From Argentina anserina (Eukaryota; Streptophyta; Magnoliopsida; Rosales; Rosaceae): 64,000 bases of DNA. The stretch's first letter is position 1; each line of letters opens with the position of its first letter. The translations under genes were made by a program, and so were the position numbers. The stretch covers positions 15,686,001-15,750,000 of the forward strand of contig NC_065877.1 of assembly GCF_933775445.1 (NCBI RefSeq). The letters run 5' to 3'. Under the pieces are notes generated by a model. It made no database searches and had not been told where the DNA came from. It was given only the letters and a program-made list of their open reading frames with translations. Below, piece after piece: positions 33,411 through 43,519 of the stretch.

Positions 33411-34539
33411 TGTAATAACCCGATTTCTCAGATTCAATTTGTATGAATTCTTAGAATTGAATAAACTTGGAAAATTTAATAAATCGTATTTTTTCGCTTC
33501 ACGACGATGTAAAATCGAAAATGGAACCGTCTTCGGAAATCTGAATTAGAAAAACGTTACGTTTCCGCGACGAGGAGTCGACTTTTGGCGCTCGTTTATG
33601 AAAACTTCCTTCACAGAAGTTGTAGAGCTCATCGATACGATTTCGTGAACACGTCACGCATTCTAATCGGATGTAGTATGTGAAAGTTATTAGCGACGAA
33701 AGTTAGTTTCCGATTTTGGAAAAAGTATAATAGGAATTGTTAGGGAATTAGGGTTTCCTAAAACAAAAACCCCTCCCCCTCTCTCTCTCCTTCCCCCGCA
33801 GCCCTCTCCCCTCTCTCTCCCCGACCCTCTCTCCTTCTCTCTCCTCTCGCCGGTGATCTCCCTCCACTGGCCACCGTGCTCGACACCGCCGGTGTCATTG
33901 GGACCGCACGGCCACGACGCGTTGACCGGTGATGACGGCGACGCACCCCAGGCAGAGATCAAGCAGCGCCGACGGAGCACAGCCTCGGCTCCGTCGATCT
34001 CGACGTCACCGGCGTCGTAGGAGCACGGAGGCACATTGGCGAGCCCTCCCTCTTCCTCCTCGACGTGATTCCACCTACGGTGAGGCTCGAATCGAGCTGC
34101 AACGCCGACGACCTCCTCTCCTCGATCCAAGACATTGCAACAGCGATTGCGGAGGTTTCCGGCCGGTTCTAGACAAGATGAAGGTACGGTTGTGATCTCC
34201 TCCCCTTACTCTTGATTTCTCATGTTGGATGTGTGATGTTTTGATGGGTTTCGCCGAAGGTGGTGGAGCGGCATGTGTTGCCGTCTATGGCGGCGCGTGA
34301 GCGCGAGTGGAATGATGCAGAGGCGGCGTTAGGCCGTGGGAAGGGTGGAGGAGGGGCTAAGACTAGTTTTGGGTGGGCATAGGCAAGTCACGCGCGTGTT
34401 TGGGGGAGGCGCGTGAGCCCTACGCGCTGCTATTGTGGGCGGCGCATGAGCGCCACGCGACACTGCCGGAGGTGGCGCGTGTATCCCACGCGCCACCACG
34501 TGCGGCGACACGTGAACAGTAATTTCCAAACAGTAAATT

Positions 34540-34700
34540 TTTGTAAAAAGTTATTTCTACACGGTAAATGTAAAAAGTAATTCTGTACAGTAATTGTAAA
34601 AGTAAATTACATACAATAATTGTAAAAGAATTTACGTATAGTAATTGTAAAGGTAATTTACGTACAGTAATTGTAAAAGTAATTTTCTGAAAGGTAATCG
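34540..34700. repeat. Short tandem repeat with TAATTGTAAAAGTAATTT motif
   Basis: Four to five imperfect copies of a unit of about 30 bp (ACAGTAATTGTAAAAGTAA) inside the solo LTR. It grades into looser 'ACAGTA' motifs up to 34860, also seen at 61670-61790 in the related copy. Confidence 0.7.
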
Positions 34701-35210
34701 GTGATTAGTATTTACTAGAACAGTATTTACTATGGAATAGTAAATTGGTGTACAGGAATACGTAAACAGTATGTACTTGTACAGTCATACGTGAATAGTT
34801 TTTACGTGAACAGTAATTTCGTAAAAAACTGAAAATTGCTGAACAGTAAAACATTAGTACTAATTCGGCAATTGAAGTTTTACGTAACGTTTCTAACCAC
34901 TTTTTATACATCTAGGTGATCGACAAAACACGTAAAGGATTTGCTTTCGATATTGTGAAAATTACACTCAGGAAAAAAGTAAATCTTACAATGATCATCA
35001 TGATCGAAGTAGTATTATATTTATTAAATTTAGTTTGAGTTATCACCATAGTTGTTGCATCACTAGTTTATAAAAAATATTTTGAAAATATGTTTTGGTT
35101 TAAATTACGTGAACTTGATCGTCTACGGTTCATGGGTAAGTGAAACGCTATTTTAATAAATGATTTTAAAAAGGTTTTAGTGATTATGGACTATGGTGAA
35201 TGAGTAAATC

Positions 35211-35749
35211 TAGGGGTGTGCATAAAAAACAGAAATCTGGATCCTGTCCCGATCCCGTCCCGAAATTCGTAGGGACGGGATGGAGGTCTCAAAACGTTCG
35301 TCCCGTCCCGTTTTATAATAGTGGGATGGGACGTGGGACGAATAATTTATATCCCGCTTCGTCCCGTCTCGTCCCACCTTTAATGAAAACTTAAAAATTC
35401 TTATATATTTGTATTAAAATGAAACTAATTTATGTTCTTAATAACTCCAAAATTATATCAACTCAAATAATAATGATAAATTATAATATTTTGAACATAA
35501 TATGTATTTTTTTGTTAAAAATTCATTATTAAATGTTTTTTTGTTAATAAAAAAGTAAAATTATAGGTTTTTATTTAACTTCATAGGAATGTGAGATTTG
35601 TCTCGTCCCGTCCCGATCTCGTCCCGTCCCAACCGGGATTAATCCCGAGTGGGATACATTCTTAAAAACCCTCGTCTCATCCCGATCTCGTTCCGATTCA
35701 AAAGAGTGGGACGGGACGTGGGATGAGCCCCGTCCCGTGCCCACCCCTA
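35211..35749. mobile_element. hAT-type MITE, 539 bp, nested in the solo LTR
   Basis: Ends TAGGGGTGTGC (35211) and GCCCACCCCTA (to 35749) are near-perfect inverted repeats, flanked by identical AGTAAATC (35203-35210 and 35750-35757), an 8-bp duplication typical of hAT elements. Both ends carry runs of TCCCG/CCCGTCCCG, and the middle is AT-rich. It encodes nothing. The paralogous LTR at about 62125 shows the uninterrupted site GTGAGTAAATCTCAC with one AGTAAATC, which confirms the insertion. Confidence 0.92.
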
Positions 35750-36817
35750 AGTAAATCTCACTATGACGAGTCTACCCTTGATGGTGATTCATAGTTACAC
35801 TATATTTTAAAAGATCGAACTATGATATGTATATGATATAGTGGGTTGTGTATGTGTATAAATGGTAAAATCGATACATATATATGGGTTGTTATATTAT
35901 ATACTGTCACATTTCTATTTCCAAATGAGTTTATTTATCTCACTGATATTTATTTCATTTAAGCATGAATCGCTTGTCTTTTTGTGCAATAACATGTGAG
36001 GAATGTATTGTACGTGGTTTTAACTTGAGTTATGTTAAAACATTTTTCTGTCTTCCGACCTGTCTCCGGACGTGTTGGCATGTCGGAACCTAGCCTTAGC
36101 CGGGCGACGGTTACGATTCAGTTAGAGTTCTAGTCTGTCTGCCGGTGTACTGCATGAGGGGTAACATATGGGTTACCGGCTTATAAGTACCCATATTTTT
36201 GGATATTGGGTAACAGATGGGTTGCCCAATGTCTAACGGCGTACTGCATGAGGGGTAATAGATGAGTACATAGGTCTCATGAGTACCCGTATTATAAATG
36301 TATTTGGGCAAACATATGGGTTCCCCGATTTCTCATGAGCACTTATATATTCAGATTTATTGGACAATCAAATGGGTCGTCCTATAACTCATGAGTACAT
36401 TTATAATTAAATGTTTTCAGTATTTTTCTCTTGTATTACTATGCGTGGTATACTGTTGTTTTACTCAGATGAGCTATAAAGCTTACCAGGTTTGTGTTTA
36501 CAATCACGGTGCACCTATTCGATGGTGTAGGGTATAGTTCTCCATGTTTGGATTAGCAGAATTGGAGGACTACCCTGAAGATTTTCGAAGTTTTCTTTAT
36601 TCTATTTTGTGGTGAGGATTGAGAGGATTTTACATTCCATTTGATATAATGCTTGAATTATAAATTGGTTTTGTAATAATCAATTCCACTGAGATGTATT
36701 ATGAATTCAGTAATGATACGCTGTGACGATAAGATGATTTCGATTTATTGAGATTATTTTAAAGTTTTTCATGGCTTCGATTTTGACTTTAACATTCTAA
36801 ATTTCGGGGTCGTGACA

Positions 36818-37040
36818 AGCAATGTGAGATCCGTGAACTATCGGCATGCTAACTTACTAATGGGGCGTCATAAAACGGGAAAATGAACGTAAACCCTTAT
36901 GAAAGGAAGAATAACCTTTGTATTCTACGGTGGGGAATATACTGCCACTGGCAACAACAGCTGTAACGTTGACAACAACTGCTCTGATTTCCGATCTCAG
37001 TCTGTGAAATACGATAACTTCTGATTCATATACACACAAT
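36818..37040. other. Remainder of the interrupted repeat unit between two insertions
   Basis: This continues the 268-bp type unit (GCAATGTGAGATCCGTGAACTA) and then unique sequence up to the CACACAAT duplication at 37033-37040. Confidence 0.6.
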
Positions 37041-39519
37041 TAGGCCTCATCATTTAGCCCGCGGACCCGAAAAGCCCGTGGAGGGCCGCAAGTCCGACGG
37101 GCTTTTATCCGGCCCGGCCCGCGAGAAAGCCCGCCAAAACCCGCTTCCGTAGGTAGAGGGCCAGGCTTAAATTAGAGGTGTGAAAGCCGGCCCGTGGGCC
37201 CGGCCCGCCAAAAGCCCGCAAGGCTCGGCCTGTAAAAGTCCGCCAAATAATAAAATATTATACATACATATTTTATTAGGTTTAGAATAAAACTATTGCA
37301 TTATGAAGCAACTATATTAAGAAAACTTCTTGGGATCGATCGACACCAATAGATATGATCGGTATATATATTTAGTGACCCTGTAAAAATTTCATCCAAT
37401 TCGGAACTCATTTGACCGTCGGAATTTCCGGTAAACCGAAAACAACACTAATATGTCATAAGGGAAGACCCATTACCAAAATGCGAACACCAAAAGTCGT
37501 TTGCATATCTGAAATCACCTAATTTTTGTCACCGATTGTGTGTGGTCGCACCAAGGAAACCAATTTGGCAAAACCCCGGTCAAAGAGGATTTTAATATGT
37601 CAAAACGCCTTTTTCTTTGTTAACCGTAGGTACGGACGGTCAAACAATATCCAAAACGGACGAAATTTTTACGGGTTCCCTAAATATATATACCGATCAC
37701 ATCTACTGGTGTCGATTGACCATATTTTGAACTAGAGTTATTGATCGCCGAAGCGTCAACTAATGTATCATACCCTTTATATTAGGTTTATAATAAAACT
37801 ATCACATTATGAAGCGACTATATGAAGGAAACTTCTCGGAATCGATCGACACCATCCGATGTGATAAATATATATATTTAATGATCTTTTAAAATTTCAT
37901 GCAATTCAGACCTCGTTTAACCGTCGGAATGTCCGGTAAACCAAAAACAACACTAATATGCCCTAAGGGGGGACCAATTACCAAGATGCGAATGTGGAAA
38001 TTTGTTTACATATTTGAAATCACCTAATTTTTGTTACCTATCGTGCGCAGTCGAACTGAAGAAATCTAGTTGGCAAAGCCCCGGTCAATGAGGTTTAAAT
38101 ATGTCAAAACGCCTCTTTTTTAGTTCACCGTTCGTACGAACGGTCAAACCATTTCCAAAACGGACGAAATTTTTACGGGTTCCCTAAATATATATACCGA
38201 TCACATCTACTGGTGTCGATCGACCATATTTTGAATTTGAGTTGTTGATCGCCGAAGTGTCCACTAATGTATTCTAACCTTATATTAGGTTTTTATAATA
38301 AAACTATCACATTATGAAGCGACTATATGAAGGAAACTTCTCAGAATCGATCGACACCATCCGATGTGATCAATATATATATTTAATGATCATTTTAAAA
38401 TTTCATGCAATTCGGACCTCGTTTAACCGTCGGAATTTCCGGTAAACCAAAAACAACACTTATATGCCCTAAGGGGGGGACCAATTACCAAGATGCGAAT
38501 GTGGAAATTCGTTTACATATTTGAAATCACCTAATTTTTGTTACCTATCGTGCGCAGTCGAACTGAAGAAATCTATTTGGCAAAGCCCCGGTCAATGAGG
38601 TTTAAATATGTCAAAACGCCTCTTTTTTAGTTGACCGTTGGTACGAACGGTCAAACCATGTCCAAAACGGACGAAATTTTTACTGGTTCCCTAAATATAT
38701 ATACCGATCACATCTACTGATGTCGATCGACCATATTTTGAATTTGAGTTGTCGATCGCCGAAGTGTCCACTAATGTATTATAACCTTATATTAGGTTTA
38801 TAATAAAACTATCACATTATGAAGCGACTATATGAATGAAACTTCTCGGAATCGATCGACACCATCCGATGTGATCAATATATATATTTAATGATCATTT
38901 TAAAATTTCATGCAATTCCGACCTCGTTTAACCGTCGGAATTTCCGATAAACCAAAAACAACACTAATATGCCCTAAGGGGGGACCAATTACCAAGATGC
39001 GAATGTGGAAATTTGTTTATATATTTGAAATTACCTAATTTTTGTTACCTATCGTGCGCGGTCGTACTGAATAAATCTATTTGGCAAAGCCCTGGTCAAT
39101 GAGATTTTATTATGTGAAAACACCTCTTTTTTTGTTGACCGAAAATTCCGACGGTTAAACGAGGTCCGAATTGGATGAAATTTTTACACGGTCCCTAAAT
39201 ATATATATCGATCACATCTATTGGTGTCGATCGATAATATTTCGAAATTAGAATTTATTTGTGACTTTTGTTTTATAATGTTTTCTAACAATTCTTTTAT
39301 TGTTTTAAACCCTTAAATTAGAGTATTATATTGTTTTTCTAATACAAGCCCGTAAGCCCGGCCCGTAAAAGCCCGCAAGGCTCGGCCCGAAAAAGCCCGC
39401 AAGGCCCGCCTTAAGTGGGCGGGCTTAGATCTTCGTATTTTTGAAAATATCCGGCCCGTCACTTATTTAAATTTATTGAGTGACGGGCCCGGGCCGGGCC
39501 GGCCCGTTGATGAGCCCTA
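37041..39519 (+). mobile_element. Non-autonomous hAT-type element, family A, copy 2
   Basis: Ends TAGGCCTCATCA (37041) and TGATGAGCCCTA (to 39519) are inverted repeats with one mismatch, flanked by identical CACACAAT (37033-37040 and 39520-39527). The terminal regions are dense in GGCCCG/CGGGCC words. The interior is about four tandem units of about 505 bp (marker ATCACATTATGAAGC at 37295 as ATTGCATTATGAAGC, then 37801, 38306 and 38811). Each unit contains the same segments in both orientations (for example ACCGTCGGAATTTCCGGT and its inverted counterpart), so strong foldback is expected. No transposase is encoded. Length is 2479 bp. Confidence 0.92.
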
Positions 39520-39590
39520 CACACAATGTTGCTTTCTTTTTCTCGTATGGGTCTCACCAATGGGCTCTACCGTGAAAACTAGCTCTGATA

Positions 39591-39607
39591 TCAATACCTA
39601 TATGTTT
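39591..39607. repeat. Target-site duplication, left, of the H1 retrocopy
   Basis: TCAATACCTATATGTTT matches TCAATACCTGTGTGTTT at 40473-40489, with two differences in 17. The poly(T) run next to it is the retrocopy's poly(A) on minus. Confidence 0.8.
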
Positions 39608-40472
39608 TTTTTTTTGCACAAATAGAAAAAGTCTGTTTCATTCCATCATAAACCCAAAAGCTACCATATTAAAGACCCGGTACAATTCATAACCTAAAGT
39701 ATTTCACATTCCCAAAATAGAAACAAAGCAACAATCCCAAAACACCAGAACCATCAACCTTCTTCAACTTATTAGTTACTACCACTAGACTTATATACAA
39801 CTCCCTGACACGCCTCAAGCAGCAGCCTTCTTGAGTTTCTTAGCAGCCGAGGTCTTGATCGATTTGGGCTATTTGGGCTTGATTTCTTGTTCTTCTTTGT
39901 TGGCTTATTCTTCTGCGAAGTAGCAGTTGCCTTAATAGCCTTGGTCCTAGACTTGGCCGTGGTCTTCTTCTTCTTCTTCTCCTCCTCCTCCTTGGGCTTG
40001 GAAGCTCGAGTTGTTCTTCTAACAGTGTTGTGGTCATTCTTCCTTGCCTGAGACAACTTGTAAGAGGCCTTGACCTTGATCAACTTCCCTCTCGCCTTCT
40101 TGAGTTGCAGAGCTAGAGTCTTCTTGAAATTTTCCGGAAGCAACGCCTTGTGCTTCTCCTCCATGTACTTCGCTGTGGCGTATGGGCTTAAGCCACTCTT
40201 CTTGTTTAGAGCCAACCGTGCCTCCTTGATCATATGAAAATAAGGAGGATGAGCAGCAGTTTTGGGTTTAGCTTTGGCTTTGGTCTATCTCGGCTTCTTC
40301 TCTTTCAAATCTTTGAGCTTTTTCTCCCTCACTGGCTTCTCTTTAGCTTTGGGTTCCTCCGTCGCCAACGGGGCCTTGATGGCTGGAGCTTGGACTTCTT
40401 CGGTGGCAGACATCGCTTGATGATTAGAACAAACAACGACGGTTTTCTGAGAGCAGAAAATTGATACAACAC
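39608..40472 (-). pseudogene. Histone H1 processed pseudogene
   Basis: Minus-strand reading starts at ATG 40413 (MSATEEVQAPAIK), with Lys/Pro/Ala-rich N-terminal tail. An in-frame TAG (40285-40287) interrupts it, and then the winged-helix H1 globular domain reads HMIKEARLALNKKSGLSPYA, TAKYMEEKHKALLPENFKK, LALQLKKARGKLIKVKASYKLS. A Lys-rich C-terminal tail follows. A frameshift and a further in-frame stop break the tail before the ancestral stop at about 39815. It has no introns, a poly(A) run on minus (39604-39615) and 17-bp flanking duplications, the signature of LINE-mediated retroposition. Linker histones bind nucleosomal DNA. This copy probably makes no functional product. Confidence 0.88.
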
Positions 40473-40489
40473 TCAATACCTGTGTGTTT

Positions 40490-42535
40490 AGCAACTTAGT
40501 TTCTTCCTCCCACCATGGTGTTCGATTTGGATAATAAATTTGGGTTTGAGAATTATGTTTTGTTATATATATTTTTTTTCAGGCTTTTAAGCAGTATAAT
40601 TAATAAAAAACTTTATGTATTACAATTTTAGAATAAAATATCTGATAATTTAATAATAGATTAAAGCAATATATATAATAAATTTGACATATGGTTTGGA
40701 TTGCGCATCATAGATATTTTGAATTTACGAATGAAATTTAAACACTAAATTTTTTGAATATTATAATAAATGTCTTTATTCATCGAAAGATTTTATGAAA
40801 TTATGACACACTACCATTGATGCACTCTATATATCGATTTATAAATTTTCAAATAATTATATCCAAATAACACAGCTATCCTTCAGAATGTATGAGGCAC
40901 AACAAGTTAATCATGTCGATTGAAGTCCAAACGGTACTGAAATTAGTGAGCTTTCTACCATAACTATAGGTCTATTACATTATAACGACGATATCCTACG
41001 GTCAATTTTTTAAAATTTTATTCTCTGTGTAATTTGTCTATAAACACTCACATTTACATAGTATCTAATACAAATGTTATACTACATTACTAGGCACGTT
41101 GTGATTCATATGACTAAATTTTATAAAATGAATCTCCTACCATTGGATGTGATCCCCACACTAAAATATGATTACGGTTCGAATTTCATCAATTTTCAAC
41201 TTTGTTCGGCTCTCAATCAACACGATCAACTCCAATTAACATAATACCTCCCTAAAAGCCGTGTACGTGATTAAATTTATTTCAAATATTTTGAATGCAT
41301 CAATAGAATGGATTATCTTGAGATTGTAGTAATGTTTGGACAATTTTTTGAACAAAAGAACTATTTTGTATGATTTTTAGAGTATTGAAGTTTATTGAAA
41401 TTAATTAAAAGTCAAAGAATGAACATGTGGCACAATTTTGTCAGCTTGTTTGTCCACCTTATTTTGTGTTTGGTTTTTTTTATTTTATGAATTCTCAACT
41501 TTCAAAACTAATTAAAAATAACTTTGGTATCCAAAAAATTCCGCAAAAATTACTACACACTTGGGAAGTATGAGGTATAAATTATTAACTGTATGGATCG
41601 AGATTCAGACGTTACTAAAACATAGTGAAATTTCTACCATAACTATAGTACACTATAAAAACGATATCCTATGGTTAATTTTTTTTAAAAATTCTATTCG
41701 CTCAGTGGAGTTTATCTATAAATTCACACATGTACATATCATCTAATACAAAAAGTTATACAACATAACTAGGCACATTGTGATTCACATGATTAAATAT
41801 CACAAAATGAAACTCCGACTGTTGGAAGTGATCTCCATATTGGAATATGGGTACGGTTCAAAGTTCATCAATTTTCTACTTTGTTAGGCTCTCGATCAAC
41901 GCAGTCAACCCTAGTTAACACAATACCTCCCTAAAGGCAGCCGTGTGCGTAATTAAATTTATTTCAAATTTTTTGAATGCATCGATAGAACGGATTATCT
42001 CGAGATAGTAGTAATTTTCGGACAATTTTTTGATAAAAGAACTATTTTTTTAAATGATTTTTAGAATATTGCAGTTCTGTGAAATTAATTAAAAGTCAAA
42101 GAATGGACACGTGACACAATTATGGCCGCTTATTTCTCCACTTTAGTTTGTGTTTGGTCTTTTGTATGAATTCTCGACTTCAAAAACTGAATAATGGGGT
42201 GTTCGAAAAAATTCCGTGAAAATTACCACACGCTACTATTGATGCACTCTATCCAATGATGTAAAATTTTTGAAATACTTATATTCGGGGAAAACACCTA
42301 TCCTTAAAAAGGTATGAAGTATCGATTTCAGTTAATAGTCTACAAGTTATAGTTGAGATCTTTACCCTTGTTGTATTTTTATTTGTGAGTACGTAGGTAC
42401 CAGGTTTTCAGGGCTCTGGTTGGTTGGGCTTTGTCTTAATGAAGTTCTTCATCATCCAAAAAAAAGACTAGAACCAAAATATACTTAAAGCAACACCCGG
42501 ATTTTGATGGAGGATAATTTCAATCTATGTGAGAG
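40490..42535. repeat. Non-coding region with a duplicated block of about 669 bp
   Basis: TTTCTACCATAACTATAG occurs at 40962 and 41631 with surrounding similarity over several hundred bases (for example ACGATATCCTA, ATCTAATACAAA, AGGCAC-TTGTGATTCA and CCTCCCTAAA). A third partial match (ATTGATGCACTCTAT, about 40820 and 42238) extends the array to about 42310. No coding potential. It could be an old element with internal duplication, but the ends are not clear. Confidence 0.65.
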
Positions 42536-43201
42536 TAGGGGTAGACTTTTAGACACCGAAAACTGACCAAAACCGTACGGAACCGACACTGAGAAACTGA
42601 AACCGAACAAAACCGATCCATCGGTTCCGGTTTTAACATCAAACTGAATAGTTCGATTTTAGTTTGCGGTTTCGTCCGTGTAAAAAACCGATCAAACCGA
42701 ACCGAACCGAATTGATATATATGTATTTAATTATTAATATTTAATATAATAATAGGTGTACGTCATGTTTTTATTGATTACGAGTTACATACGATATATA
42801 TGATTTTACATGATTACGACTTCGAAATGTCTAACTTAATTCCTTATAGTCTTTAACTCATTAAATATTACATTTTAGTTAATACTCTATCGTAACTTTT
42901 TGATTTTATTTGTTGTTTTTAACATATTGCAATCTAGTTTACTTATTTACTAATTTGAGGTACTTAAATTGTTGTATATTACTTTACTTTGATTTTAACT
43001 TTTATTTTAAGTCAAATGTGAAATTTATTACAAATAATAAGTTATGTAACCGAGACTGAACCGAACCGAATTATAAGTTAACCGAAACTGTAGTTAATAG
43101 ATGTTTTTTCCGGTTTCAGTTTTGAGAAATATAAAACCGAGACCTCGATTTCAATGGTTAGTGTTCTTAAACTGAACCGATAGATCGAATCCGCCCGTCT
43201 A
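42536..43201. mobile_element. Candidate hAT-like MITE with AACCGAACCG repeats
   Basis: The left edge reads TAGGGGTAGAC and the right edge CCGCCCGTCTA. Both ends are filled with ACCGAAAC/AACCGAACCG words and the centre is AT-rich, the same architecture as the MITE at 35211-35749. A clean 8-bp duplication was not found (TGTGAGAG versus GGAGAGAA), so the boundaries are tentative. Confidence 0.5.
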
Positions 43202-43519
43202 GGAGAGAATGATAAAGGAAGAAGACAAAAGCACCATGTGTAGGTGAAACAAGACAACCAACAATCACAGTTTCACAGAGAGCGAAACGGTCAAAACCTC
43301 TGTTAGTTAAATGAGTGGGTCAATCCCTCGGCTATGGTGCTGCCAAGTCATCTCTGTGAACCTTCACCGAAGTGAAGGGAAGAATTTTCGCCTGCAAACA
43401 GTCAATAGAGTACAGAAACACCCCCAGTCTTATTTCTGGGTGTCTCTGCCAATCTCTGTGTTTCCAACGGTGTTGTGTTTGGTGGAAAACAGAGGACAAA
43501 GAAGGATTCTTTGGAAGAC

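Larger units (their letters stand above)
33411..36817 (+). mobile_element. Solo-LTR-like gypsy element (Tekay/Del-like ends)
   Basis: It begins TGTAATAACCCGATTTC (33411) and ends TTTCGGGGTCGTGACA (36817): TG...CA ends with matching inverted text. Flanks are GGCAA (33406-33410) and AGCAA (36818-36822), a 5-bp duplication with one change. The flanking repeat unit reads continuously across if the element is removed. Length is 3407 bp including a nested 539-bp MITE, about 2.86 kb without it. No PBS, polypurine tract or proteins lie inside. The interior includes a GC-rich part (33760-34510), AGTAATTGTAAAAGTAATTTACGT-like short repeats (34540-34700) and repeats of about 94-100 bp with GCATGAGGGGTAA (36152, 36246). 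The relative lies at 61180-63771. Confidence 0.75.

Noticed and set aside
33690..34529. Arg/Pro/Gly-rich frames on both strands
   Set aside because: They fall in the GC-rich block of the solo LTR. Composition is low complexity and no domain is present.
34329..34529. Pro/Ala-rich repeat protein on minus (AHAPP motifs)
   Set aside because: It arises from tandem GGCGCGTG-like words in the LTR. No start context or conservation was visible.
37295..39240. 505-bp direct repeats considered as a satellite or CRISPR-like array
   Set aside because: They lie wholly inside a transposon with TIRs and an 8-bp duplication. Unit length and eukaryotic context exclude CRISPR.
39840..40037. Poly-Arg/Leu frame on minus
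   Set aside because: It is the H1 Lys-rich tail read in a shifted frame.
42528..43209. 8-bp duplication for the AACCG-rich element
   Set aside because: Flanks TGTGAGAG and GGAGAGAA do not align convincingly, so the element is kept only as a candidate.
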